23,453 nt of DNA from positions 1 to 23,453 of the forward strand of contig CAYTUI010000019.1 of the NCBI GenBank assembly GCA_964441335.1, written 5' to 3'. Of the stretch, positions 1-5,567 are shown piece by piece. Made by a program: the position numbers and the translations under genes. Positions within the stretch are counted from its first letter, which is position 1; the number at the start of each line of letters is the position of its first letter. This DNA comes from CAYTUI01 sp964441335. GTDB lineage: Bacteria > Patescibacteriota > Patescibacteriia > UBA1558 > 2-01-FULL-52-15. A model generated the notes under the pieces. The model saw nothing but the letters and a program-made list of their open reading frames with translations. It made no database searches and had not been told where the DNA came from.

Positions 1-1
1 T

Positions 2-727
2 CTTCCGCAGGAAGTAAGGGATGTTACAGACCCTTTGGATGCAGTCGGCAACACTACTAAAGCTGTAACCAAGGGTTATGCTATTGCTTCGGCTGGGTTG
101 GCTGCACTGGTTTTGTTTAACGCTTATATTATTGAATTAAAGGCCGCCGGTGTTGATGTAGTTTTTGACTTAAGCAGCCCTTATGTTCTGGCCGGTTTGT
201 TTATCGGTGGTTTATTACCGTTCATATTTTCGGCTATGGCTATGGAAGCTGTTGGTAAGGCGGCCGGAGCGGTTGTTAAAGAAGTGCGCGCGCAGTTTGC
301 CGCTAAGCCTGGTATTATGGCCGGGACTGAAAAACCTGATTACTCTAAGACTGTGGACATTGTGACCAAGTCAGCTTTAAGACAAATGATTGTGCCGGCT
401 TTGATCCCGGTTCTGGTACCAATATTATTAGCTTTAGTTTTCCGTGGTGAGCCCCGCATTCTAATAATTGGTGGGACGCTAATTGGTAGTATTATTACCG
501 GTTTGTTCCTGGCTATTTCCATGACTTCCGGCGGTGGCGCTTGGGACAACGCTAAGAAATATATTGAAGAAGGAAATTTTGGCGGCAAAGGCAGTGAGGC
601 CCATAAAGCCGCGGTGACCGGCGATACAGTCGGCGACCCTTACAAAGATACAGCGGGCCCGGCGATTAATCCGATGATTAAGATATTGAATGTGGTTGCC
701 TTGCTGTTGGTTGCATTTCTGATTTAG
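2..727 (+). CDS. hppA: Membrane-bound proton-pumping pyrophosphatase, C-terminal part (5' end outside window)
   Basis: The frame is open from base 2, so the gene starts upstream of the window. The visible 241 residues match the C-terminal part of integral-membrane pyrophosphatases, which couple PPi hydrolysis to ion pumping across the cytoplasmic membrane. Seen: the family motif LDAVGNTTKA, several hydrophobic transmembrane stretches, a cytoplasmic loop ending SGGGAWDNAKKYIE, and the terminal GDTVGDPYKDTAGPAINP motif. In this family, Lys in GNTTKA with Thr three residues later marks K+-independent H+ pumps, whereas K+-dependent enzymes carry Ala at the first position. Both K and T are present, so a K+-independent H+-pyrophosphatase is predicted. 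No terminator is obvious; a palindromic repeat follows 15 bases after the stop. Confidence 0.93.
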   Translation, partial: LPQEVRDVTDPLDAVGNTTKAVTKGYAIASAGLAALVLFNAYIIELKAAGVDVVFDLSSPYVLAGLFIGGLLPFIFSAMAMEAVGKAAGAVVKEVRAQFAAKPGIMAGTEKPDYSKTVDIVTKSALRQMIVPALIPVLVPILLALVFRGEPRILIIGGTLIGSIITGLFLAISMTSGGGAWDNAKKYIEEGNFGGKGSEAHKAAVTGDTVGDPYKDTAGPAINPMIKILNVVALLLVAFLI

Positions 728-742
728 ATTAATTGTTAATAT

Positions 743-806
743 GTAGATTGGTAGAGTGGTAGCCTGGTAGTACGTTGTCTGCCAAGCTAATTAACTACCA
801 AACTAC
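743..806. repeat. Palindromic repeat related to the insert in 23S rRNA
   Basis: In the hppA-tig spacer, bases 743-762 (gtagattggtagagtggtag) are an exact 20-nt reverse complement of 23214-23233 in the 23S rRNA gene, and 795-806 (ctaccaaactac) is the reverse complement of 23199-23210. These two blocks are the arms next to the loop of the 23S palindrome. Here they are separated by about 32 nt that hold a smaller hairpin (763-771 with 780-788). Within this copy, 743-754 pairs with 795-806 with one mismatch. It ends just before the tig start, so it may also act as a leader hairpin. Confidence 0.75.
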
Positions 807-816
807 TCTCAAAATA

Positions 817-2100
817 ATGAAGGTTGAAAGAAAAGAATTGGGCAAAAAACTCGTTGAGCTAACTGTTGAGTTAGCCAATTCCGAAATAACCGGGCAGTTG
901 CAGAAAGCGGCCGAACGGATTTCGCAGAAGAATAAAATTGAAGGTTTTCGTCCGGGCAAAGCTCCTTACGACATTATTAAGGCTCGTTTTGGAGAGATGG
1001 CCATTTATCAGGAAGCTTTGCAGGATATTCTGCAGGATTCCTTTTGGAAAGCCGTCCAGCAGGAAAAACTGACGACTGTCGGACAGCCCGAGATTAATGT
1101 TACTAAAATGGCCCCGGATAATGATTTTGTTTACTCTGCTAAAGTAGCTTTGTTGCCTGACGTTACTCTGGGCCAATGGACAGATATTAAAGTGGACGAG
1201 CCGGAAGTTATGGTGGTTGATGAAGACGTGGAAAAAGTCATTAAGGATTTTAGCTCTATGCAGGCCGTGGAAACAGCCGTAGACAGACCGGCAAAAGAAA
1301 ATGATAAGGTTGAGGTAGATTTTGAAGTCTATGTTGATAAAGTCATGCTGGAAGGCGGCAGTGGTAAGAGCTACCCTTTGGTCATTGGTTCGCAGGCTAT
1401 GATCCCGGGTTTTGAGGATCAGCTAATTGGCTTAAAGGCCGGCGAGAAGAAAAAGTTTAAATTAAAATTTCCCGATAAATATTTTCAGAATCATCTGTCG
1501 GGTAAAGAAGCGGAGTTTTCTGTAGAAGTAAAAAGTGTCTTAGACAGACAGATGCCGAAAATTGATGATGATTGGGCTAAGAAGTTGGGGGCGCCAGATC
1601 TAGCCGGTTTAAAGAATCAGTTGTTGGATAATCTTAAAGCTGAGCGTCAACAAAAAGCTACTATGGATTGGGAGCGTCAGGCGATTGAAGCTATTGTAGC
1701 TAAAAGTCAGTTCTCGGATTTGCCGGATGTTTTAGTTGATTCTGAAGTTGAGAAAATGAAGCATGAATTGCGTCACGGTATTGAAAATCAAGGGATGAAA
1801 TGGGATAAATATTTGGAGAATCTAAAAAAATCTGAACAGCAGTTGATAGCTGAATTTAGACCCCAAGCAAATGAACGAATAAAGGCGGCTCTGGTTTTAC
1901 GAAAATTAGCTGAAGAAAATAAATTAACAGCCGAACCCGGAGAAGTTGATGAGGAAATTAAAAAACAGGAAGAACTTTATGGCTCTAATCCGCAGGCAAT
2001 GCAAAATATTCATAACCCGGGGTATAGACAGCATTTGGAGAATGTCATTATTAACCGCAAAGTGGTGAAGACGATCAAGGAGAGGATAGGAAAAAAATAG
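817..2100 (+). CDS. tig: Trigger factor, ribosome-associated chaperone and prolyl isomerase
   Basis: Trigger factor binds the ribosomal exit tunnel and shields nascent chains; 427 aa is the usual length. Seen: an N-terminal ribosome-binding domain with the signature GFRPGKAP at about residues 43-50, an FKBP-like PPIase domain at about 155-245 (VEVDFEVYVD, then PGFEDQLIGLKAGEKK), and a long helical C-terminal chaperone domain rich in Lys, Glu and Gln. The ATG at 817 is chosen because MKVERKEL is where the family begins; the frame is open further upstream into the palindromic repeat, but those residues do not fit. No Shine-Dalgarno sequence precedes this ATG. A terminator hairpin follows at once, so the gene is probably the end of its transcript. 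Confidence 0.96.
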   Translation: MKVERKELGKKLVELTVELANSEITGQLQKAAERISQKNKIEGFRPGKAPYDIIKARFGEMAIYQEALQDILQDSFWKAVQQEKLTTVGQPEINVTKMAPDNDFVYSAKVALLPDVTLGQWTDIKVDEPEVMVVDEDVEKVIKDFSSMQAVETAVDRPAKENDKVEVDFEVYVDKVMLEGGSGKSYPLVIGSQAMIPGFEDQLIGLKAGEKKKFKLKFPDKYFQNHLSGKEAEFSVEVKSVLDRQMPKIDDDWAKKLGAPDLAGLKNQLLDNLKAERQQKATMDWERQAIEAIVAKSQFSDLPDVLVDSEVEKMKHELRHGIENQGMKWDKYLENLKKSEQQLIAEFRPQANERIKAALVLRKLAEENKLTAEPGEVDEEIKKQEELYGSNPQAMQNIHNPGYRQHLENVIINRKVVKTIKERIGKK

Positions 2101-2111
2101 GAAGAATAAAA

Positions 2112-2136
2112 AGTTGGCCTCTCAGGGCCAGCTTTT
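2112..2136 (+). terminator. Intrinsic terminator of tig
   Basis: The hairpin agttggcc-tctca-gggccagct is followed by TTTT, 12 bases after the tig stop codon. Confidence 0.8.
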
Positions 2137-2158
2137 GTTATAGATACTTTTTTAAATT

Positions 2159-2522
2159 AAAAAGAGAGCCTCACCTTGTGCAAGGCTCTCCCTGGAGAAG
2201 AGGGTCTACCCCCTAATCACCGCTTGTTTTCAGTGTCAGGCTCACTCTTCTCCGCCGAAAGGCCGGACAGGCACCCCATCTGAATGGGGTTCTGTATTTT
2301 GGCGCTTAACGCGCCAACGTCTCCGCTCTCATCGGCACCTGCGCTTTCAGGTTGATACGGCTCTGCCGTGGTGACGGGCATCGTTCACCGAGTCTATGCA
2401 CCTTGGTCTTGTGCTAGTGAGACTCGATGGCCTCGGCCGTGAAACGGAACTTGACCCAAGAGGATACATTCATATGGCGTCCCCCATGTGTCTTTGTAGG
2501 CAGACCGGCTGATCCGGCCGCC
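2159..2522 (-). ncRNA. Candidate structured RNA A with own promoter and terminator
   Basis: A promoter at 2529-2556 reads leftwards, and a transcript of about 360 nt would end at a terminator hairpin (2164-2190, gagagcc paired with ggctctc around an inner ccttg/caagg stem) followed on the minus strand by U5. The region is much more GC-rich than neighbouring genes and full of stems: ttggcgc/gcgccaa near 2300-2318, accccat/atggggt near 2274-2291, and a 9-bp closing pair ggagaag-ag/ctcttctcc. No long reading frame fills it; only a 19-codon frame lies near the 5' end. It does not show RNase P, tmRNA or SRP signatures that I can recognise. A long-UTR mRNA is the alternative. Confidence 0.5.
2414..2473 (-). 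CDS. Possible 19-aa peptide at the 5' end of transcript A
   Basis: The frame ATG-AAT-GTA encodes MNVSSWVKFRFTAEAIESH and stops at TAG. It lies about 50 nt inside the predicted transcript A, with a gggggac stretch five bases before the ATG that could act as a ribosome binding site. I know no family that fits. The 250 nt after the stop are structured and apparently non-coding, so this may be a leader peptide, a dual-function RNA or chance. Confidence 0.25.
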   Translation of the reverse strand: MNVSSWVKFRFTAEAIESH

Positions 2523-2528
2523 GATATA

Positions 2529-2556
2529 ATTATAGCTAATTGTATTGTTGTGTAAA
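2529..2556 (-). promoter_or_regulatory. Sigma70-type promoter of transcript A
   Basis: On the minus strand a TTTACA -35 box (2556-2551) and a consensus TATAAT -10 box (2534-2529) are 16 nt apart. Start of transcription is estimated near 2522. Confidence 0.7.
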
Positions 2557-2580
2557 CCACGCCGCTCACGAGCGGCGTGG
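2557..2580. repeat. 24-nt palindrome abutting promoter A
   Basis: Arms ccacgccgct and agcggcgtgg are perfectly complementary around a cacg loop. It touches the -35 box of promoter A and lies just past the U-run of terminator B. It shares the core GCCGCTC-CGAGCGGC with the palindrome at 2907-2930, while the outer bases differ in a compensating way (ccac/gtgg against cccc/gggg). Confidence 0.75.
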
Positions 2581-2581
2581 T

Positions 2582-2871
2582 AAAAAAAAGACCGGGCCCC
2601 TCTCTTGTGTCCAAGAGGAGCCCGGCAGGAGACCGATTACCGGCGAGACGGCGCGGTAAGCGGTTGGGAGACTATCGGGATTGGCGCCTAGCTAGCAGAT
2701 GTTCGTGCTAGGCGCGGCCCCGGCGTCGGCGGAGTCAGATCGTGCGCAAATAGGTGTTGAAAGAGCGGCGTATTCGCATTGTCTGCCTTTCGGTTCGGCG
2801 TGAATGGGTGAGATTACCCCGGAATGGAGCATCCACCGCCATTTGGGCCACTTGCGGACCCCGGACTTTGT
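2582..2871 (-). ncRNA. Candidate structured RNA B with own promoter and terminator
   Basis: Predicted from the promoter at 2878-2905 and a strong terminator (2592-2625, ccgggc...gcccgg with a ctcttg/caagag inner stem, followed on the minus strand by U8). The transcript is about 290 nt, GC-rich, and holds a long hairpin at about 2684-2715 (gcgcctagc paired with gctaggcgc). Short frames exist (14, 35 and 45 codons) but none has a convincing ribosome binding site, and a 66-codon frame would start inside the promoter. A non-coding RNA is favoured; a small secreted or regulatory peptide cannot be excluded. No known RNA family was recognised. Confidence 0.45.
2592..2625 (-). terminator. Intrinsic terminator of transcript B
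   Basis: A GC-rich hairpin (ccgggc paired with gcccgg, continuing into ctcttg/caagag) is followed on the minus strand by eight U residues (2589-2582). Confidence 0.85.
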
Positions 2872-2877
2872 GGCCGT

Positions 2878-2905
2878 ATTATACACGAACATAGATTTTT
2901 GTCAA
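2878..2905 (-). promoter_or_regulatory. Consensus sigma70-type promoter of transcript B
   Basis: TTGACA (2905-2900) and TATAAT (2883-2878) are both perfect matches, with 16 nt between them, the same spacing as promoter A. Confidence 0.85.
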
Positions 2906-2906
2906 G

Positions 2907-2930
2907 CCCCGCCGCTCGCGAGCGGCGGGG
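2907..2930. repeat. 24-nt perfect palindrome abutting promoter B
   Basis: The 24 bases read ccccgccgctcg followed by its exact reverse complement. It lies one base upstream of the -35 box of promoter B. It is the sister of 2557-2580 and could be an operator, an insulator or a shared hairpin element. Confidence 0.8.
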
Positions 2931-2955
2931 TCCGGTTCGCGTCTGATAATTGAAT

Positions 2956-2988
2956 AAAAAATGCGCCAGAGCAGGGTTGCTCTGGCGC
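2956..2988 (-). terminator. Intrinsic terminator of the 44-aa gene
   Basis: The 11-bp perfect stem gcgccagagca/tgctctggcgc (2963-2988) is followed on the minus strand by a U-rich run (2961-2956). Confidence 0.9.
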
Positions 2989-3018
2989 TTCGGACGACGA
3001 CGGCTAGTAACCAGCGGT

Positions 3019-3153
3019 CTAGCCTTCGATGTCCGCGGCCTTTTTGGCGCGGATGTCGTCGTGATCGCCAGCGTCGGCGAAGGGACTCGTCATGTCCCTG
3101 TTCTTGGTGTTGTGCGCGTGGACGCGCGCCTTGGGTCCAGCTCGGGTGGCCAT
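3019..3153 (-). CDS. Small basic-acidic hypothetical protein, 44 aa
   Basis: The protein starts MATRAGPKARVHAHNTKNRD and ends KKAADIEG; it is hydrophilic, with a basic N-terminal half and an acidic middle (DAGDHDD), no Cys and no membrane segment. I do not recognise a family. It is real by its setting: a strong AGGAGG ribosome binding site eight bases before the ATG, a promoter at 3214-3242 and a perfect terminator 30 bases after the stop. The GC-rich third positions (gcc, gtc, cgc, aag) contrast with the AT-rich nfo gene next to it. The leader carries a gctacca/tggtagc hairpin at about 3184-3206. A small cytosolic, possibly nucleic-acid-binding protein is only a guess. Confidence 0.75.
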   Translation of the reverse strand: MATRAGPKARVHAHNTKNRDMTSPFADAGDHDDIRAKKAADIEG

Positions 3154-3213
3154 GATTGAACCTCCTGTTCTGACCGCTACGAGGGCTACCATTGAGGTCT
3201 GGTAGCTAAATTG

Positions 3214-3242
3214 ATTATATAATCAGACAACTTGGATGTAAA
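3214..3242 (-). promoter_or_regulatory. Promoter of the 44-aa gene
   Basis: TTTACA (3242-3237), a 17-nt spacer and TATAAT (3219-3214) on the minus strand. Confidence 0.75.
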
Positions 3243-3281
3243 GGAGGGCAATTTTTTCATAATCACAAAACGTAAATCCTA

Positions 3282-3290
3282 TGCTACAAT
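3282..3290 (+). promoter_or_regulatory. Extended -10 promoter giving a leaderless nfo mRNA
   Basis: TGcTACAAT is an extended -10 element without a good -35. Only six bases separate it from the nfo ATG, so transcription should start at or next to the A of the start codon. Confidence 0.65.
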
Positions 3291-3296
3291 AGCTTT

Positions 3297-4163
3297 ATGT
3301 ATTTCGGATTTCATGCCTCTGCCGCGGGCGGAGTAGATCAAGCACCGGCCAGAGCCGCTCAAGAAGGCGCTGAAATTTTTCAATTCTTTTCCCGCTCACC
3401 CCGCGGCGGCCAGGCGCCTAAATTAACCAAGGAGGTTGTCGCTAACTGGCAACAAGCTATTAAAGCCAATGGCATTAAAGCCAGTTATATCCATGCCCCT
3501 TACTATATAAATTTTGCTTCTTTGAATAATAAAATTCGCTTCGGTTCTATCAGTGTTATCCGCGAGGAGTTAGAACGGGGCTCAATTTTAGGAGTCAGAG
3601 CTATGATGACGCACTTAGGTAGTGCTAAAGATGTTGGGGAAGTAAAGGGCACGGCCATGGTGATTGAAGGTTTAACCAAGGTTTTGCATGGCTACTCCGG
3701 TAGCACCAAGTTTTGTATAGAAAATTCCGCTGGTTCAGGTGCGGTAATCGGTGATACTTTTGAAGAGATCGCAGAGATAATTAAAAAAACAGAACACAAT
3801 TTAAAAAAGCGAAATATAATTGGTGTTTGTCTGGATACTCAACATAGTTTTGCCTCCGGTTATGATTGGCGAGGTGGTTCGGTGGCTATTAATAAGGTCT
3901 TGAATAAATTTGATAAGTTGATTGGTCTTCAGAGGTTGATGGCCATGCACATTAATGACTCCAAGGCAGAGTTTAATAGTCATGTTGACCGACATGAAGA
4001 TATTGGGCACGGAAAAATCGGCAAAGACGTATTTGAATTAATGATCAGAAATCCCCGATTGAAAAAGGTTGATTTTATTTTAGAAACCCCGGACACAACT
4101 GATATGACTTACAAAAAAACTATTAAGTGGTTTAAATCGGTCAGGATTTTAAGAACTAAATAA
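3297..4163 (+). CDS. nfo: Endonuclease IV, AP endonuclease for base excision repair
   Basis: The 288-aa protein is an Xylose-isomerase-like TIM barrel that cuts DNA 5' of abasic sites. All nine zinc ligands known for E. coli Nfo can be placed: His66 (IHAPYY), His106 (THLGS), Glu142 (CIENSAG), Asp180 and His183 (CLDTQH), His218 (MHINDSK), Asp231 and His233 (HVDRHEDIGHG) and Glu263 (ILETP). The usual HPGS is HLGS here. Length and order of motifs are typical, so the enzyme should be active. The mRNA is probably leaderless, as the -10 box is only six bases upstream. The DUF167 gene follows 19 bases after the stop and may be cotranscribed. Confidence 0.96.
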   Translation: MYFGFHASAAGGVDQAPARAAQEGAEIFQFFSRSPRGGQAPKLTKEVVANWQQAIKANGIKASYIHAPYYINFASLNNKIRFGSISVIREELERGSILGVRAMMTHLGSAKDVGEVKGTAMVIEGLTKVLHGYSGSTKFCIENSAGSGAVIGDTFEEIAEIIKKTEHNLKKRNIIGVCLDTQHSFASGYDWRGGSVAINKVLNKFDKLIGLQRLMAMHINDSKAEFNSHVDRHEDIGHGKIGKDVFELMIRNPRLKKVDFILETPDTTDMTYKKTIKWFKSVRILRTK

Positions 4164-4182
4164 TGTTGTTTAGATTTAAATA

Positions 4183-4449
4183 ATGAAGTTAGAGGTCAAT
4201 GTAATCCCCGGTAGTAAAGTCAATCAGATCGTTACTTTTGAAAAAAATGTTCTGAAAATTAAGATCAAGGCCAAGGCGCAGGATAATCGAGCCAACCTAG
4301 GGTTGGTCAAATATTTATCCGGCGTCTTGGATATCCCTAAATCTTCTGTTATAATTATAAGAGGTCAGACTGGCAGAAAGAAGTTATTGGAAATCCCCGA
4401 CGGTCTTGACTTAGCTAAGTTAATATCCAATTATGAATCCAGCCAATAG
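4183..4449 (+). CDS. DUF167 (YggU-like) family protein
   Basis: The 88-aa protein has the small alpha/beta fold sequence of DUF167: MKLEVNVIPGSKVN, then LKIKIKAKAQDNRANLGLV, then a C-terminal strand with RGQTGRKKLLEI. The motif AxxxxxRANxxL and the GxTxRxK segment are typical for this family; the biochemical role is unknown. No ribosome binding site is visible. It lies 19 bases after nfo and its 3' end overlaps the next small gene by 17 bases, suggesting one operon that ends at the hairpin at 4579-4603. Confidence 0.88.
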   Translation: MKLEVNVIPGSKVNQIVTFEKNVLKIKIKAKAQDNRANLGLVKYLSGVLDIPKSSVIIIRGQTGRKKLLEIPDGLDLAKLISNYESSQ

Positions 4450-4570
4450 ATTTCTAATGTTGCTCAACCTGCTTTTTTTCGTGGCAATCATTGGTGTGGT
4501 GATATATTTTCAGGCCAGTAGTCAGTCAGTTAAAGAAAAGGATTATATTACCGAAATTCAGTCGTTATAA
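4433..4570 (+). CDS. Single-pass membrane peptide, 45 aa
   Basis: The frame starts inside the end of the DUF167 gene and encodes a short N-terminus, one strongly hydrophobic helix (FLMLLNLLFFVAIIGVVIYF) and a short charged tail ending KEKDYITEIQSL. The topology is probably a one-pass inner-membrane protein with a cytosolic N-terminus. The overlap with the upstream gene suggests coupled translation. No family is recognised; the terminator directly after the stop supports it as the last gene of the nfo operon. Confidence 0.65.
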   Translation: MNPANRFLMLLNLLFFVAIIGVVIYFQASSQSVKEKDYITEIQSL

Positions 4571-4578
4571 AAACGACG

Positions 4579-4603
4579 GAAACAGCAATTAAGCTGTTTT
4601 TTT
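4579..4603 (+). terminator. Terminator of the nfo operon
   Basis: The stem aacagc/gctgtt is followed by a run of T. A second small hairpin, gtcgtt/aacgac, covers 4561-4576 around the stop codon. Confidence 0.8.
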
Positions 4604-4631
4604 GATTGATTTGAAGTGACCTTAACCTGAC

Positions 4632-4659
4632 TTGATTTTATTTCTTAAACTGTTATTAT
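4632..4659 (+). promoter_or_regulatory. Promoter of tRNA-Gly
   Basis: TTGATT, a 16-nt spacer and TATTAT lie about 55 bases before the tRNA. Confidence 0.55.
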
Positions 4660-4716
4660 ATCAGCGATTTAGCGAAGTTTGATTGATTAGCGACGCGAAT
4701 CAATTTCATACCACAT

Positions 4717-4791
<75 letters not shown>

Positions 4792-4946
4792 ACCTTCGCT
4801 TGCGAAGGTTGTCGTCCGAAGTTTTAGCGAAGGACGACACTAATTATATAAATTTTGTGAACTTGTTGAATTGTGTCGCAAGCTTCGGTTGGCAGGCCAC
4901 CCTTGCATCTCGTCATGCTAACGCAACGGACAAATAGGTTAAGTGG

Positions 4947-4969
4947 GGTTGTAAGATCAACCTTTTTTT
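4947..4969 (+). terminator. Terminator downstream of tRNA-Gly
   Basis: The stem ggttg/caacc is followed by seven T residues. Confidence 0.7.
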
Positions 4970-4997
4970 GTTAGATTTGATGCGTGCCGCCGTGGTG

Positions 4998-5021
4998 CCT
5001 TGTACCACGCGGGGTACAGGG
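4998..5021. repeat. 24-nt hairpin insert 1 in the tRNA-Leu relic
   Basis: Arms ccttgtacc and ggtacaggg pair (one wobble) around acgcgg. The loop with its flanking ACC/GGT is identical to that of the hairpin at 5111-5138, while the outer arms differ. Confidence 0.7.
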
Positions 5022-5071
5022 TTAACAAAGATAGTTAATTAATTTGCAGAAGTTTGTTGTGAACTGGCCTG

Positions 5072-5095
5072 CTCCGCACCCTTGTGGTGCGTGAG
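5072..5095. repeat. 24-nt hairpin insert 2 in the tRNA-Leu relic
   Basis: Arms ctc-cgcacc and ggtgcg-t-gag pair around cttgt, with one bulged base. The apex again reads ACC...GGT. Confidence 0.55.
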
Positions 5096-5110
5096 TAGAC
5101 ACAAGGGACT

Positions 5111-5164
5111 TACCCCATACCACGCGGGGTATGGGGTACCCAGAACCCTATGTGGTTCTGGGTA
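5111..5164. repeat. Two tandem 26-nt TA-bounded hairpins in the anticodon loop of the relic
   Basis: Hairpin 3 (5111-5138) has an 11-bp perfect stem, taccccatacc/ggtatggggta, around acgcgg. Hairpin 4 (5138-5163) has a 10-bp perfect stem, acccagaacc/ggttctgggt, around ctatgt. TA dinucleotides stand at 5111, 5137 and 5163, giving an exact 26-nt period. The tRNA sequence ctTAaaatcc is split exactly at that TA, so the TA is repeated on both sides as in a target-site duplication. Confidence 0.75.
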
Positions 5165-5204
5165 AAATCCAACAGGGACATTAACAATTAAATGAAAAGC
5201 GATT

Positions 5205-5456
5205 ATGTTTTATGTTTATGTTCTCCAAAGTTTACTAAATGGGCGGTTATATGTAGGAAGGACTGCAAATTTAAAAAGACGTTTTAAAGAGCATATTGAC
5301 GCCAAGGTTTGGACAACCAGCAGAATGTTACCCGTCAAATTGATTTTTTATGAGGCTTTTGCGGTAGCAGGTGATAGTATTCGTAGAGAAAGATATTTAA
5401 AAACTTCAAAGGGGAAAGCAACATTAAAACAGATGTTAAGAGAATCAATGAAGTAA
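5205..5456 (+). CDS. Stand-alone GIY-YIG domain endonuclease, 83 aa
   Basis: The whole protein is one GIY-YIG nuclease domain, like the catalytic module of UvrC and of homing endonucleases. Seen: YVYVLQS with LYVG about ten residues later (the GIY-YIG strands), Arg25/26 in ANLKRRF, His30 in KEH, and the metal-binding Glu62 in RRERYLKTSKGK. Length is typical of the UPF0213-type solo proteins that are numerous in Patescibacteria, whose substrate is unknown. It lies between a broken tRNA-Leu copy and the intact tRNA-Leu, five bases before the latter, which suggests a part in how that locus was rearranged. No SD is visible at the ATG. Confidence 0.9.
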   Translation: MFYVYVLQSLLNGRLYVGRTANLKRRFKEHIDAKVWTTSRMLPVKLIFYEAFAVAGDSIRRERYLKTSKGKATLKQMLRESMK

Positions 5457-5461
5457 TACAT

Positions 5462-5548
5462 GCCGCCGTGGTGGAACTGGTAGACACAAGGGACTTAAAA
5501 TCCCTCGATCTCACGGTCGTGTCGGTTCGAGTCCGACCGGCGGCACCA
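5462..5548 (+). tRNA. tRNA-Leu (anticodon UAA)
   Basis: Class II tRNA: acceptor gccgccg/cggcggc, D arm with gtggaactggtagac, anticodon loop cttaaaa (UAA), a long variable arm (ctcacggtcgtg region), T arm gtcggttcgagtccgac and an encoded CCA. Confidence 0.97.
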
Positions 5549-5567
5549 TGTATTAAAATTAATACTT

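Larger units (their letters stand above)
4985..5170 (+). pseudogene. Broken tRNA-Leu(UAA) relic interrupted by hairpins
   Basis: Blocks of the intact tRNA-Leu at 5462-5548 occur here in order: 4985-4997 equals 5461-5473 (13 nt), gaactgg at 5061-5067, 5095-5112 equals 5480-5497 (18 nt) and 5163-5170 equals 5496-5503. Between them lie palindromic inserts. No T arm or 3' acceptor strand follows, so it is not a functional tRNA, and it is far too short and incomplete for the group I intron known in some tRNA-Leu(UAA) genes. It faces the intact tRNA across the GIY-YIG gene. A partial duplication later invaded by hairpin elements is the simplest reading. Confidence 0.7.

Noticed and set aside
2159..2522. 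RNase P RNA
   Set aside because: An acagaaccc string resembles a conserved RNase P segment, but the other universal segment (gaggaaagtcc type) is absent and the string is part of a local hairpin.
2692..2892. 66-codon minus frame in region B
   Set aside because: Its ATG is inside the -35/-10 spacer of promoter B, upstream of the transcription start; no usable later start with an SD.
2950..3159. Plus-strand frames of 64-69 codons
   Set aside because: They are the antisense of the 44-aa gene and its terminator, which has SD, promoter and terminator on the minus strand.
4985..5170. Group I intron in tRNA-Leu(UAA)
   Set aside because: Far too short, no T arm or 3' exon follows and no intron core elements; hairpins and missing exons fit a relic.
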